Shown: positions 10,574 to 22,810, numbered from the stretch's first letter. The stretch is DNA of 64,000 nt from Anticarsia gemmatalis (GCF_050436995.1 NC_134760.1:11302001-11366000); one strand, 5' to 3'. The notes: generated by a model not told the origin, from the sequence alone. Translations and numbers: made by a program.

Positions 10574-11569
10574 TACTTGGGCATAAATACTATTATTAAC
10601 CCTTAACCTATCCACTAACTCACAGTAGAGTTTTCTATCTATCTCATCTACTCAAAATCAACTCCTCAACGGCTGTTATTCATGAAACAGCTCCTTTATT
10701 CAGTGAGACGTATTAACAACGTCACGAGCTGAGCTCTTAAGTGCGGTGTAATCTAAATACATAACGTTTTAAACGAGACCTCTGCATCATCATATATTAC
10801 ATACCCAAAACATGCGGCTCTTATTTGCGTAGAATTCGTTGTAAAACATAAAATGATTTTGACTATATTTTTCTTCTAAAATCCCCCAGATAAATGCTAC
10901 TGGGAAAAGGTATTATCACGTAGTCAAATTAAATACCAATCAGTTTAGTAGTTCAGATGTGAGTCGAAGAACAGTTACCTACTTTTTCATTTTGAATTAC
11001 ATTTTTATCTAAAGAAGAACGTATTGTGCATTTGGACTACGACTCTGCTTGCATGGGTTTCTTTGTAGAAATGTCTGCCAAGACTGCCAAAAAGTTCCAT
11101 AGATATAAACTACCAAATAGTTAATTATAAAATTAATCGTTACATAAATTCAGCCATAAAAGCAGGTTTTCCACTTTTACAAGCAAGCATTTAGCCACTA
11201 ATACGTAAAATATCTCCGTCTACAAAAGCCGACTCTAATTAATATTCCTTACATTAACTCTAATTGTTCCTTAGATGTAGATGAATCTTCGTTTTTAGGC
11301 AATATGTCTACCAGATTACATCGTAGATATGCTGTGTTAGGTTTTGCAAAGGTATTGGATATCTAAGATAAGAATCTGCGGTCACAGGTATCTATTGAAG
11401 TAAATAAGTCTGGAAAGTTTTGCTTTGACACTGTTTTTCTATAATAAGAAAAAAAATTATATCATGTAATATGTACTAGTAATTTTCATATTTGTTATCC
11501 AGTTAAATGTAATTTTTCGCATTTTGTATACGATATTGCATTATAACATAATTGACGGCATGCAAAACC
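10574..11569. other. no feature recognised
   Basis: Nothing supportable seen in this AT-rich stretch. Confidence 0.4.
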
Positions 11570-11642
11570 CGAATTTGGCCAGCGTGGTAGACAAGATGTA
11601 ACCCCTCGTTCGGGAAGAGACCCTTACCCTGCAGAGGGACCG
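11570..11642 (+). repeat. SINE-tail fragment
   Basis: TTTGGCCAGCGTGGTAGAC ... AACCCCTCG ... GGGAAGAGACCCTTACCCTG matches the 3' segment of the tRNA-headed SINE that is intact at 44439-44735. The tRNA head is missing. Confidence 0.7.
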
Positions 11643-12726
11643 CCAAAAAATGTCTAGAATTAAAAACAATTCACAAACGTATTCAAAAGATCTAAATTGG
11701 CCAAATAATTTCCGATAAAAATGCCTTCTAAACAAACATATATTATACAAAGTATTACAATTTAATACTACTGAAATACCTCTTATAAATCAATTACTTA
11801 ATGCAAAACTAAAGGCAAAAAATCAATGATCCGGAAAATCTCATCCCATATAAAAACTATATCTCTACGTATACTAAAACTTCGATATTTGACTATGAAC
11901 CCCTTATTCCGAGATTGCCAATCGTATGGGTAGCGGTTACCCTCTGAACTTTGTCAGTCCCCTGTCCCGTTACCCTGTGATCTAATGACATTATCCGATC
12001 TCTGACCCCATCTCCTGTCACTCGAGATGCCCCTATGCAGGGGACGACATGAAAAATTACACATGTCTAGCGAAAAACGAAGAAAAACTTGTAATTTGAA
12101 AGTTTTGAATTGACAAATGGGTTTTTGGATAGTAAAGGGTTTTTTGGGAGTTTTATTCAGTTTGATGTAAATGCATTTTTTTTTATTTGCTTAAAAAAGA
12201 GATCTGTCACACTTGGCAATGTCTGTCACGTTACGAGACATACACATAACAGAAATCATATTATGCATCGAGTAGATTCCACGTTAATTCATTCTCATTA
12301 TTCATTATCTTCTAAAAATAAACGATCTTTAGTCATTTTCAGCTCAATTGATAATAAGTAATTTAGTCATGTTAACATAATACAGGTAATATTTCAATAT
12401 TCACTCATTAATATACAACTAACTATACACCATGAAATGCATAAATTCGTGGATAATGATAAGAAACCTAATACCTTTCGTCGTGTTATTTTAAGAATGT
12501 CAGTACCCTGTCGTTGAATGTACACCAGGTGTAAACGATGCTTTTAGCCGGTAAACGCTCGCGATAAGTGTTAGAGCGGCGTTTCTTTATGTTTTATACT
12601 TTCATTTATATTACATACCTTATATATTTATAAGATCTAGATTCATATTGCAGTGAATGCACCTGCATTATTTAAACACGTCATTGCATATTATTATAAT
12701 AGTTCGTTATTGGTCTTGTCTTACTC
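11643..12726. other. no feature recognised
   Basis: Open frames here (for example 83 codons at 12110-12361) are short and AT-driven. No repeat or RNA gene recognised. Confidence 0.4.
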
Positions 12727-12833
12727 AGGGAGGAGACCATTCTCCAGCAGTGAGGAAGTAATAGGTTATTCATAATCCAATATTTAACCACTACTGAGAA
12801 AGAGTTTCCCACTGCAATGAAAAAGGGGTATAA
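12727..12833. repeat. two opposed fragments of the SINE tail
   Basis: GGAGGAGACCATTCTCCAGC ... GTAATAGGTTA (12727-12768) reads on the plus strand, and AGAGTTTCCCACTGC ... AAAGGGG (about 12795-12833) reads on the minus strand. Both are diverged pieces of the same tail. Confidence 0.5.
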
Positions 12834-14892
12834 AAGACAAACAATGTTAACATTCCTGTAAAAAAAAACCAACAGCATTTTCTCAAATTCAAGCAACGAT
12901 CAACCTTACAGTAGTCATACCATCATCATTCAAAATATTTCCTTCTATACTTCTTTCCATTTCCTCCATACACTTCCCTATTCCTGTACCACAAAAGCGT
13001 TTTCCGTCAAAGCCTCTCCTTAAGTTAAACACCATATGTTTACTCAAGACAGTCATATTCTAATGCGTGATTGTAAAATGCAAATTGCTTCGTATATTAG
13101 TGGCACGCGTGGTGATGTCTAATTGGAACTGACAAGACGAACGAAATGTTGAATTTCATATAGCAGACTGCAGAGATAGATTGGGTAGGTTACTGTAGTT
13201 AAGTAGTAGCATATTGGAACGGAACAGGAATTGACATAATGCATAGCCATATCCTGATGAAACCATACGTTGTTATTTTTTGTGTGGTTAAAATTATGGT
13301 TATGGGCTATTTTTTATTTAGGCAGCTGTCGTTATAACTTTAGTTATTTTAATTCAGAAGATTTTTTAATTTAGTTTATCTATGTGACAGTTGAAGGTAT
13401 TTTGGAATGAATTTCGTGACGGAAATGTGCTTCAGAAGGATTATTGTGATTTTTACAGTAACGACTCAATTAAATGAGAGTAGATTACAGAAAATACTTT
13501 TAAATGTGAGATTGAACTGGATAATTTGATAATGCGTTAAAAGTATTAAAAGATCGAAAAAGTAATTTGCAGGCGACTAATGTGATTTTGTTTCACGATA
13601 ACGATTCTAAGTAACTTTTTTGATATTATTATATTATCAATTTTATTTTGAAAAGGTTAATTTTTCAATAGCATCTGGGTTCCTTAAATTGCAAGCTCTA
13701 AAAAGAACTAAATTGTCATTGTGGAGTTTTTTTTTGTTTCATGGAAAATGGCAAATTTTCCTTAAAAAAACCCTTTAACACCTTAGTCAAAAGGCTTCCA
13801 TCCGAAACGTTTTCCTCAAACCAACACAGCGTAGCAACTATTCGACAAACGGAAAGAATTGCCCATAGTCGTAGAGAATGTGGATTCCGGCAAGGGGTGT
13901 AAAAGTTGGGGGTTGAAACAAAAATGGCGACATTCCAACAAAACGTCAAGTGTTACCCCCAAACATATAAAAATACCGCACATCAAAGCCTGCACATAAC
14001 AAGGGGCTTCTTTAATTTTATTTAGGGACCCCTTGTTTTAGATAACGTGGACTTTTATTTGTGTCATTTTATGGTTTGCTACGGTTGAGGTTGTTTAAAT
14101 AAACATGTTTTTTTTTACATTTTAATCGTGTAAGGAGAAATTCGGGATGAATTTTCTTAGTTTCCACTTGCTCCCATAGGTCCAGGTAGGGGAAATATTA
14201 TGTACAAGCATGTGGCAAATAATTGACTCAAAGACAAAATTCACTCTTTGCTAAGACGCTACCTTTATGTTATTGGAGAAATTGAAAATTATATCAGTGC
14301 TAAAATTAGTATCGCGAATAATCAATTTCCTCAAAATGCCTAAACGCATAAAATTTAAATCATATAGCTCAGAAATTTCACTTGCTACAATTGCCCGAAA
14401 CTCGAAGTTAAAGAATAAACCTATTGAATCTATTGCCAGTTCAGAAGAAAGAGCCAAGGAGAAGATCAGCTAGCAAGAAACTCATGTCTAAAGAACTCAC
14501 GCTTGTCACATAAATTAAGTATAAGACGTGAAAAAGGGTTAATAACTCGTGTTATCAAAACTAAAGTCAACAATTTAAAGCGTTATCATTCCTTAGTTTC
14601 TTGTTGCTTTTTCTAGCTTGAGGGGGTGAGCTAGATGTCTGGTTACGAGCTCACCAGATACTTGAGCAAACGATAAGCATTGTTAATTTGCTGAAAAACT
14701 GCTCCACAAGATGTTCTAAGAAAAACATCAGCTGAGATTACAGATTACATAAGGTACAGATGAAAGCAAAAATATGTGCAAAAACACTGTCACATTTTAA
14801 ACAATATTTTTATTTACGAATATTAAAATACTACTGTTTATTAACTTAAGAGTAATTTTATAATTGTTGTTTTATATTGTGGAGTAAAATCC
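12834..14892. other. mostly featureless; one mixed-composition segment at 13716-13980
   Basis: A 77-codon minus-strand frame (13716-13949) covers a segment with more CG words than its surroundings, including AAAATGGCGAC near 13920, which resembles a Pho/YY1-type core. A GGGGGTTGAAAC / GTTACCCCC pair brackets it. I cannot assign it to a gene or a repeat. The rest shows nothing. Confidence 0.3.
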
Positions 14893-14989
14893 CATAAGTT
14901 TCCCACTGCTGGGCAAGGGTCTCCTCCCGCATTGAGGAAGGGGTTAGGCCTTGAGTCCACCACGCTAGCCGAGTGCGGATTAGGAAACT
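14893..14989 (-). repeat. SINE tail, reverse orientation
   Basis: CCCACTGCTGGGCAAGGGTC ... GGGGTTAGGCCTTGAGTCCA ... CACGCTAGCCGAGTGCGG is the complement of the standard tail, nearly complete but without the tRNA head. Confidence 0.8.
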
Positions 14990-15872
14990 TGCATTTCTTC
15001 AAGATTTGCTAGTTATTATTGCTCTTCAATACCAATAGTTAAATTGATATTTTCATACAAAAGGACGATAGATATGTTGGTGTATACATATTGTTACTTG
15101 TGACTGTACCTCAGTGTAAAAAAGTCATAAGTCAAAGTGTTTTGTCAAAACTTTTTGCTCTATTCAAAGTTTTTGTTGTTTGACGTTAGCATAACAATTT
15201 GTTTGTGAAAACAAGTTATTATTTTAAATTAGAATATTCTGTGGTTTGTTTTCCTGTGAACAACTACGTCAAAATTATAATTTGACGGAACGAATAATAA
15301 TTGTGATAATGTTTTCACGATTTATTTTAAACATGTTATTTTAAAACACAGTGTGTGTAGTTATTATATTTGGATTTGTTTTAGCAACGTGTGTGAATAA
15401 AATGAATAGTTGACCAAATTATTGTTTTAAAGAATGTGGTGTTGTTTTTCAGTGACAATTTCGTAAGACTGGCTCATATATTTTTTTTAAATAACTGTCA
15501 AATATTTTACAATATTGCTTAATTTCAAGCTTATAACCGATTTGGAGAGATTTCCGGGTTACAGCTATGTCGTGGTAATCCAATCATTTTCTTTCGAATT
15601 CGGCAATCATAATGCCCTACTTAAGTACGACCCACACAAATATACTTAGGTAGTTAGCAATATTTTTCACAGCTACCCGTTTCACATTAGATATAGATAT
15701 ATCACACTATAGGCATCAAATCTTGAAATAAGTACAAATTTAAGTATTTTAGTACATAGATTCATCCGTAATGAAATCGTCATAACAATGAAAATCAGTA
15801 AAGCAATTCTCTAACTACATTATCGTTATCGTTATAACGTATAGTCCGTTATTACCCAAGATCCTCTAAAAC
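14990..15872. other. no feature recognised
   Basis: AT-rich stretch. A good-looking acceptor (TGTTTTTCAG near 15450) has a GTAAGA only ten bases downstream, too close to be a credible exon. Confidence 0.4.
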
Positions 15873-16308
15873 CTAAGGCTCAAATCACACCGGGACGGCA
15901 GCGGCTTACAGCGACGGGCAGGATTCTGCGGTCAGGACCGCTAGATGAATAGGTGACCATAGTATACAAACCGTGTCCCCCCCGTGTTTTTGAAGCCACG
16001 TTAAACTTTAGGTCTCTGCTGTCATTTTCAAAGATCTTTGACAGACCAGTAGTCAAAAGCTTAAAGCCAGTCTTATCGACGGGTATCGTGTTATAACCTA
16101 GGTAACTGGGTCGTGGAGGTCCGATAGGTAGCATCCGGTGAGAGTGGAAGCCTTCACCTATGGGGTTCCTATCAGACTCAAACTATGTGGAAGAAAGGGT
16201 ATGCTAATATAATTAAGTATGTTGATAAAGTTTCGAATTATAAATGAAATGACTGAAAATGTTGGCGCTGCTGCCGTCCTCTGAGCTCCCGGTGTGAATT
16301 AGGCCTTA
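15873..16308. mobile_element. TIR MITE carrying a nested 5S-headed SINE
   Basis: The left end TAAGGCTCAAATCACACCGG (from 15874) is matched in inverted order by the right end GGTGTGAATTAGGCCTTA (to 16308). CGGCAGCGGC / GCGCTGCTGCCG lies just inside. The central part is a type-2 5S-headed SINE (15935-16215), so the MITE was present first and the SINE landed in it. No transposase coding sequence remains. Confidence 0.65.
15935..16215 (+). repeat. 5S-headed SINE, type 2, nested in a MITE
   Basis: It aligns landmark by landmark with the type-2 copy at 50911-51297: GATGAATAGGTGACCAT (C-box position), CCACGTTAAACTTTAGG, CTGCTGTCATTTTCAAAGAT, TTTGACAGACCAGTAGTCA, GGGTATCGTGTTATAACC, GGGTCGTGGAGGTCCGATAG, CATCCGGTGAGAGTGGAAGC. 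The 5' part of the head is missing or too diverged to place. Confidence 0.7.
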
Positions 16309-16966
16309 ACCAAGTATGATCATATAACACTACATGACGTTATATAATAATAGCGTTACTCGGAATGTCAAGATAATTAGTACGGAGTGTAGTTCCAGTT
16401 AACACGGTAATTGAGAGCATGCCAGCGACACTTATTGATGCCCAATATTATCTCGCATTCCGACAGTATCCAGTTTGTAATAAACACGTGTAGAATATGA
16501 TATACTACATAGCTCACTTGCATGCTTGCATAAAATTTGAGTTGAAGAAGAAAATTTTTCTTAAAGGTATTTTTTGTTCTGAACTATCTTCATGTTATGA
16601 TGATGATGATTTTATCAAACTTAGTTCACTATTGTAATTTAATTGTGGTTTTTATTTAGGATTAAGTTAAGAAATGATGTCTGAAAATGTATTGGATATT
16701 TATGGTGAAAATGAATAATTGTCATATTAATAACATAAAAAAACAGTGGTTAGAGAGATTCAGCGAAAGAAAGTATGGATATTATAAGCCTTCGTTGTAT
16801 TTATACTATAAAAATATACTTTGAAACTTGCTCGAGTAATCTTATATTTTGCTGCAACTGCATTTGAGTGAAACATGAACTATGTATTTACTAAAATTGG
16901 ATTTGGTCTGACAATTCGGCAAGGTGGCATCGACTAGTCTAAGCTGACTGTAGTCGCAGTAATGCC

Positions 16967-17246
16967 ACTCCATATATTAAGTCGCCCATAGCCAGTTGCG
17001 CTCACCGGTCGGTAAACGATATGTGGGTTAAGCAACGCATAGCGCGGTCATTCCATTGATGGGTGACCGCATAGTGGTATTTGAACTGAGCGTCTCCGTG
17101 CTTCGGAGGGTACGTAAAATGTCGGTCCCGGTTGATGTCTATTAAGATAACAGTCGTTAAGCCACGTCAAATTCCTTAGGGCGGCTTAAACAACTTTGAC
17201 GCTAGGTTGACCACTAACCATACGACAAGAAGAAGACTCCATATAT
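16967..17246 (+). mobile_element. 5S-headed SINE (type 1) with perfect 11-bp target duplication
   Basis: The SINE body runs 16978-17235 and is flanked by ACTCCATATAT at 16967-16977 and 17236-17246. The head reads GCCATAGCCAGTTGCGCTCA-like sequence, then GGTTAAGCAAC (A-box position) and GATGGGTGACCGC (C-box position). The body ends TTGACCACTAACCATACGAC and the tail is AAGAAGAAG. The intact duplication shows insertion by target-primed reverse transcription, with machinery supplied in trans. Confidence 0.9.
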
Positions 17247-18674
17247 CTACGTTCTAGATAAAATAGTCGTAAATTATATTAAGTAATCATGTTAAAGGGA
17301 AATTAAGAATTAGGTTCACCGGATACCTTAAAGTACAAAGGTAAAGGGCTCATGTTTTGCGTAAAATTTTAATAGAAATCCCTGTATGTTCTCAGAATCA
17401 CAGTTTGTTTTAAAGCCAAAACGGAAAAGCCGTTTCAACCGCAGGCTTCGAAATTTCTTCTATAGTAAAGGATGAACTCTCGATAACTTGAGATAGGTAT
17501 ATAAGTAAGAGGGAGAAGGGTATAGTGACTTTAAAAGGGATAATAAGAGAGGCTTAATTACGTACTATTTGTTTAAGGATGAAAGGGTTCTTGCCCTTTT
17601 TTCTTATCACCCTTTAATATCTTGGAATTATTGTAGATTTTGTTTATCTATGAGTCTGTAGATAGAGCAGTATTAGGTGAGTAATGATGACTAAACTATA
17701 TCTATATAGAGCAGTAAAAAGTAAAAAGATACAGATCATATTATTAAAGCGAAAGTATTTCTATTTGTTTGTTACGCTTTTATGGTTAATCTACTGGATC
17801 AATAGAGCAGAAATTTGACAGGGTGATAGGTACCTACTTTATATCCTGGCTTAATCAGATGGATCTGAGAGACCAAGAGTCAGTCAGATTATGAATTATG
17901 AAAAGAAAAGTAACAATGGGGCAACCGCGGGAAAAACATAGTCTGTATATTTTTAATGTAAATAAACAGCATTCGCGTTATTAGCCCAATTATCTATTTG
18001 TAACTTCGGGACAGATGTAATTATGACAAAAGTATCTAAATTCCTCTTATTTTCTTCCACATTGTAGATAATGTCGCATTCGTATAACTTGCGCCATCAA
18101 ACCTCGTACTTATCTTAGATTGAACACAACTGTCCCACAGGATGTGCTCATTCTAGCATATTTGTTCCTTTATGATCTACACACTTCAAATCCCTGAGCC
18201 GCTGTTGCCACATATATCCATCTCTTTCTAACCGCTACATATACCCGTGCGAGACAAGGACGCACGTTATTATAAGATTGAATAAACCTAAGATATATTG
18301 ATTTATTGTATTATATTCGTTCTAATGAAAGATGTCATGGGCAGAGTATATGGTAGGTATAGATGCCTCATTATGGCGGGCTTTTGTTACGGAACAGAGG
18401 GTATCGTTATATCTTGCTATTGTTAAGTATTGAATATGAGTTCTTAGATTATTATATTATTATATCTGTTACGTTTTGTGGTTTCTTACTTTTGTGATTG
18501 AGAGGTTTTGAGGTTATATTGATACGAGAAGCGAGAAACAGTGGACTTGTTTCATTCTTTAACAATTTTACACGTAGTTCGATTTATCACAACCGATAAT
18601 TTATGCTAGCGAGCGTTAAGCGTTAAATATTACTTATAAACTACAAGTATGTAGGATCCTGATCTGTTTTTATA
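17247..18674. other. no feature recognised
   Basis: Unique-looking AT-rich DNA. No gene, RNA or repeat that I could support. Confidence 0.4.
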
Positions 18675-18832
18675 CGTCTGTCGATAGAGTCGATACTACC
18701 GAGAATCGAGAATTTGATATCATAAGTCTCGTTGAAAAATTTGTTTGCACGCAACACGCTCGGGGCGGTGATCAATTTTCCGTAGAAAATTCCTCGATAG
18801 TTATTCCGTTGTCAATAGTTGATAGTGGTAGG
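18675..18832 (-). repeat. A-family MITE, diverged
   Basis: In reverse orientation it keeps TCGATACTACCGAGAATCGA, the GGGGCGGTGATCA core and ATTCCTCGATAGTTATTCCG ... GTTGATAGTGGTAG. The core is heavily substituted. Confidence 0.5.
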
Positions 18833-19593
18833 ATATTGGCAGTCTTTTTCCAGCAGTTAGCAGCTAATTTTGGTAAAGCAGACTTTAAGTTTAAGAATCC
18901 TTACATCACAGAGATTTAAACTTGTAATACCAAAAGTATGATAGAAAATAACCAAGAAAGTTCAAACCTAAGCTCAAAATGTTTCTCAAAAATAACCCGG
19001 TCTCAATAATGATAAGAAAACTTCACAAGTCATTAAGTCTAATCTACTGAAGCATTCATATTATTCGTGTTTCAAAATAATTATCGTCCGAACTCCAATG
19101 TCTATTAAAACGGGCCAAAATTATGTTTCATTCGGCAACTTTTGCCTCTCACAAAACTTTCCTTTTAAGAATTTTCCAAGTTCCCTTCTATAAGTGAATC
19201 GAGTGTCGCTTATGTTTCATTTCTATAGCATTTGTTGAAATTTCTCAACGCTTTTGTTACTGTAGGAAGCAGGGTTTGAGAGTAATACAATTAGTAATCA
19301 ACGTCTCAATGGTTTGATTTCTTGTTTTAGTATAATGTTTTTGTGGGTTCAGTGAATGTAGCTAAAATAATTTTGGGAAGAAGTCTACTCTCTCGCAGCT
19401 CAAAATGCGAAATTTTGTGAGACTAGATTGATGAATTCTTAGTTTCTCGTCATCACAAGATACAACATTGAATGACACCTCTTAACGTGGATTGAGTCGA
19501 TATCTAAATCTAGTTATTCTTTGCAAAAAGCAAGAGAACAGACATAAAACCTTTAACTTAAAACTTTCTAGCGTACATTAAAAAATTACTTAC

Positions 19594-19653
19594 CTTTAAG
19601 CTGTTTTCTGAACAATTTTAGAAGCGGAAATTTGGCATCAGGTACAGCTACAG
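19594..19653 (-). CDS. candidate 60-bp exon, unknown gene
   Basis: On the minus strand the interval ends in AAAG followed by a consensus donor GTAAGT (19588-19593) and starts just after a TAATTAG acceptor. One frame is open throughout and reads VAVPDAKFPLLKLFRKQLK, a protein-like peptide rich in K and L. The other two frames have stops. The pyrimidine tract is weak, and an in-frame TAA lies just upstream of the acceptor, so this must be spliced if it is coding. No family recognised. At this length chance is a serious alternative. Confidence 0.25.
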
Positions 19654-19718
19654 CTAATTAGGCCAAGTTTAATACCACAATATAATATTTTACTTGTAAA
19701 AGAAGTTATTATAATACC

Positions 19719-19749
19719 ACGGTGTAAGATACCGTAATCATGACACCGT
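19719..19749. repeat. small inverted repeat
   Basis: CACGGTGT and ACACCGTG face each other across a ~15-nt spacer. No terminator-like T run follows, and I attach no function. Confidence 0.4.
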
Positions 19750-20079
19750 GATAATCCCAGTTCAGGTAATGAATGCAAAAGTAACTTTTGTTGGGATTTC
19801 TTTCATGGATTATAGGATCAACAGATTTTCATGACATTTAGCATAATTGTCAAAAGTATTATGTAGATTAATTCAAGATCAACATTCTTAATTATACGTG
19901 GGAAAGTTTTTGGGAATATTTGGACAAGAGCGGCATAAAATATGAATGATAATGGTAGCTGAAAACTTATTCTGTGTCTGTGATGATCAAACTGTAAATG
20001 TGTTATCAAGTATATTGCCAATATTATTATTAAACTCTTAATCGACAAATTCATTATGTGCAATGTAGATGAAGCGTGA

Positions 20080-20220
20080 CGTCTGTACTATCGAGTATCG
20101 AGAGTTTGACATTTAAAATGGGCTGCAAAAATACTTCTCACAGCGCCCGCTAGAGGCGCTGCTCTGATTTTCATACAAATTTTCAATAGCGAGCCGGCTG
20201 TCGAAAGTCGACAGTGATTG
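20080..20220 (-). repeat. A-family MITE
   Basis: Reverse copy: GTACTATCGAGTATCGAGAG, TTTGACATTTAAAATG, the core GCGCCCGCTAGAGGCGCT, TTTTCATACAAATTTTC and GAGCCGGCTGTCGAAAGTCG. The outer TIRs are trimmed. Confidence 0.8.
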
Positions 20221-20844
20221 ACTTCTCTGTTATTAGTCTTCAGCTCATGCAAAGCGTAATAAATAATAATAAATGTATGTATTTTTAAGTTAAATAAGAA
20301 ATCTTTAATTAATTAACATAATGTTATCAACAACATTACCATTTCAACCCTTGCACATAGATGTGATTTCACGTCTCAAACTACATTTTTAAAGGAGATG
20401 TTAGGCGATCGCTGTAAACTATTCCAAGGAAGTGTTCATGAATTCAACATATTTCCTTGATAAAGAATACGATAGGTTACAGGTGTACTATATCTATCAG
20501 TTAACATAGTGATGGGTATTTTCATTGAATATTGAGAAAATAAAGACTTGGAAGGTACAAAGGGGTGTGATGAAAAATTACTGTATTTTTTATTGCAATA
20601 ATTCGGATAAATACGCAAGGCAGTGAAAGTAAATAAAAGTAATATAAATATTCGGCCACTTTTTACTGATAAATAAATATTACGTTATGTGTGAAAATAT
20701 GCTTTTTTACATTTTTTTTATTGGCGCGCTACTTTTCCGATTCCGACGTATGTTTGTCACTTCGTACCTACATTTCATATAACAGCGAATGAAATTAACG
20801 ATAAACTCTGAAATTGCGTGAACTATTTTATTAGTTACTCTATA

Positions 20845-21130
20845 GTATTAAATGCGAACGCCGGTGCGGTCGGAAGTGAGGAGGCGGGAGCACGAAGTTC
20901 CGTGTTTAATTCCCATGTCGGACAAAGTGTTAATGTTCTTTTTCTAATTTATATAGATTTTTCTTAATAGTAGTGAGGACTGACGTGCCTGATATATTAT
21001 GACCATAGACTTGCCTCCACGTGTGATTAACCCGATAGCCTCACATTGGCGAAACCTGAGCGTATTTCATACACCTCTGCCTTCAACTTCGGGTATAACA
21101 GGCGTGATAATATGTATATCTATAGTAATA
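20845..21130 (+). repeat. tRNA-derived SINE with GTATAACAGGCGTG body
   Basis: A diverged head (GTGTTTAATTCCCATGTCGG at the B-box position, near 20900-20920) is followed by ACAAAGTG, AGTAGTGAGGACTGACGTGC and the 3' body GTATTTCATACACCTCTGCC ... TCGGGTATAACAGGCGTG. The 76-codon plus frame from 20999 lies wholly within this repeat and is not a gene. Confidence 0.7.
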
Positions 21131-21445
21131 AGTAGTAACGTTATACTCTGCTTACCCTCTCAAGAAACCACCACAACACACACAACAATATCAAAATCCA
21201 TACTCATAACAGGCACTTCGTTTAATTAACACCCTGTACATAGAGGGTGCTCCATTGAGAGTCACAATACAGCTAACATATTGGAACAAGCTAATCCGAC
21301 GTATGAATGCTTCAATTTAGTTAATTAGTTCAATAGCATTATGTTTGTAATACAGCCTTTCAGTGTATAGATCAAAGGAATATTAATAATAACTTATAGG
21401 GTATTTTGATATTAGGTTCTTTTTGTATTTGTGTAGGGTCTAATG

Positions 21446-21845
21446 TTATTTTTTGTAACTGGTATGAGGAATTGTATTAGTGTACTGTAGAAATATTTTT
21501 TTATAGTTTATAGTCAATATTATTGGTTTAAGAAACGTCTGAAATTGACGATAGGTAGTTTCTTGCTTCGGAATAAGGATTGTTTGAATCAATTTCATGG
21601 CTTTAAATTTTGCTAAAACGATTATGATGACGTCAGGCGATGTAATAGCTTGTATCCAAGGAAAAGACGTAGACTGCATCTTTGACAAATCGCGAGTGTC
21701 TCCTGCAGAACCCAGTACTTTTGCCAACATTAGAATCTGTTGTTCTATTCTACATAAAAACACTTATATTACAATAGTCGTTAATTTGATTGACATTCTT
21801 GACATCCCTATTTAAACGTCAATCAACTGCTGACGTCATCCACCT
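21446..21845 (-). pseudogene. decayed coding relic with internally repeated peptide units, part 1
   Basis: The minus strand is open from 21763 to 21446 (about 105 codons). It continues upstream in the same frame past one TAA (near 21764-21766) into MSRMSIKLTTIVI. A unit around DVIIIVLAKFKAMKLIQTIL, then PKQETTYRQFQTF, aligns with a unit in the relic at 22000-22231 (IVL, TI.I, PK, RQ and a final F in register, with one four-residue gap). I do not recognise the family. The shared peptide pattern argues for genuine past coding, and the in-frame stops argue that it is dead or split by introns. Confidence 0.35.
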
Positions 21846-21999
21846 CCCCCTATTTTAATATAACCCTACCAATATCTTGACGTGTCACAAAAATTCTCCT
21901 CAACAAAGAATTTAAAATTTGTCCGAAGAATTTTTAATTAAATAAAAAGAATTTCTAAGGGGTATGTACCCCTTGGCAAGGGGTTAGGTTTAGTCATAA

Positions 22000-22231
22000 A
22001 TCAACAGCTTTAAGAGTTTTTAATGACGTCGTTATGACGTCTGAAATTTCATCGAAGCCGTTTAATTGCCGGTGCAATAAGTCACTTTTTGGCGTTAAAA
22101 CATATATTTCTATTGTAGTCAAAATAATGGATTTAGTTCAGTTATTTAAAACTATAGACATAACATTTGGAATGGTCAAGATCTTTAAAATATTTTTGAT
22201 AAGGAACGAAATAATCATAGCGGCCGCTTGA
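22000..22231 (-). pseudogene. decayed coding relic with internally repeated peptide units, part 2
   Basis: The minus-strand frame reads MIISFLIKNILKILTIPN, then VMSIVLNN, a stop, TKSIILTTIEIYVLTPKSDL, LHRQLNGFDEISDVITTSLK. It matches the unit pattern of the relic at 21446-21845 and lies just upstream of it on the same strand. One in-frame TGA interrupts it. TGACGTC words occur beside both parts. The longest open frame on the opposite strand (22034-22231) is a shadow. Confidence 0.35.
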
Positions 22232-22240
22232 GAAAATAAT

Positions 22241-22810
22241 GCTTCTATTCTTTTCAAGTAGAGTTGAGATGACTAGAGAAGAGTAAAATGATACTAATTA
22301 TTCTAGGAAATAACCAGAAATAATGCCCTTTTCAACTTCCAATAATTTGTAGCTAAGCCACATTATATATCCATGCTATTAATTAATAGAAAAATGGTTT
22401 CATAAAATAGATATCAAATAATTATAACTAAATGTACCCTTAAAATTGCAACACCTGAAACGGGTAACTGTTGGAACTATTATTATATTGTAACAACTTA
22501 TGTACACAGTTTTATGATTCAATAAATATATGACTATGACTAATGCACAATAACAATAGCACTCATAACTTGCAATACAACTTAATCTCAAGATGCATAT
22601 TAAATCTCCTGAACAGATAGGTCAGTATAATTTGGCATCCTTCCAAGAGCCGGCGCATGTTTTATTGAAATAACTCACGGACATTCCCACTGTTCTTGAA
22701 GCGGTATTCATGATCGCTGGAGTCTGCTGACATTCCAACTGGGTGGAAACAAAGACTTCATATTTAATTGGTTAAGTACTTTTAAAGTTAATATTTTTAA
22801 CCCATTAATT
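22241..22810. other. no feature recognised
   Basis: Nothing supportable. Confidence 0.4.

Noticed and set aside
15450..15470. acceptor TGTTTTTCAG followed by GTAAGA
   Set aside because: The enclosed 10 bp is too short to be a credible exon and no partner was found.
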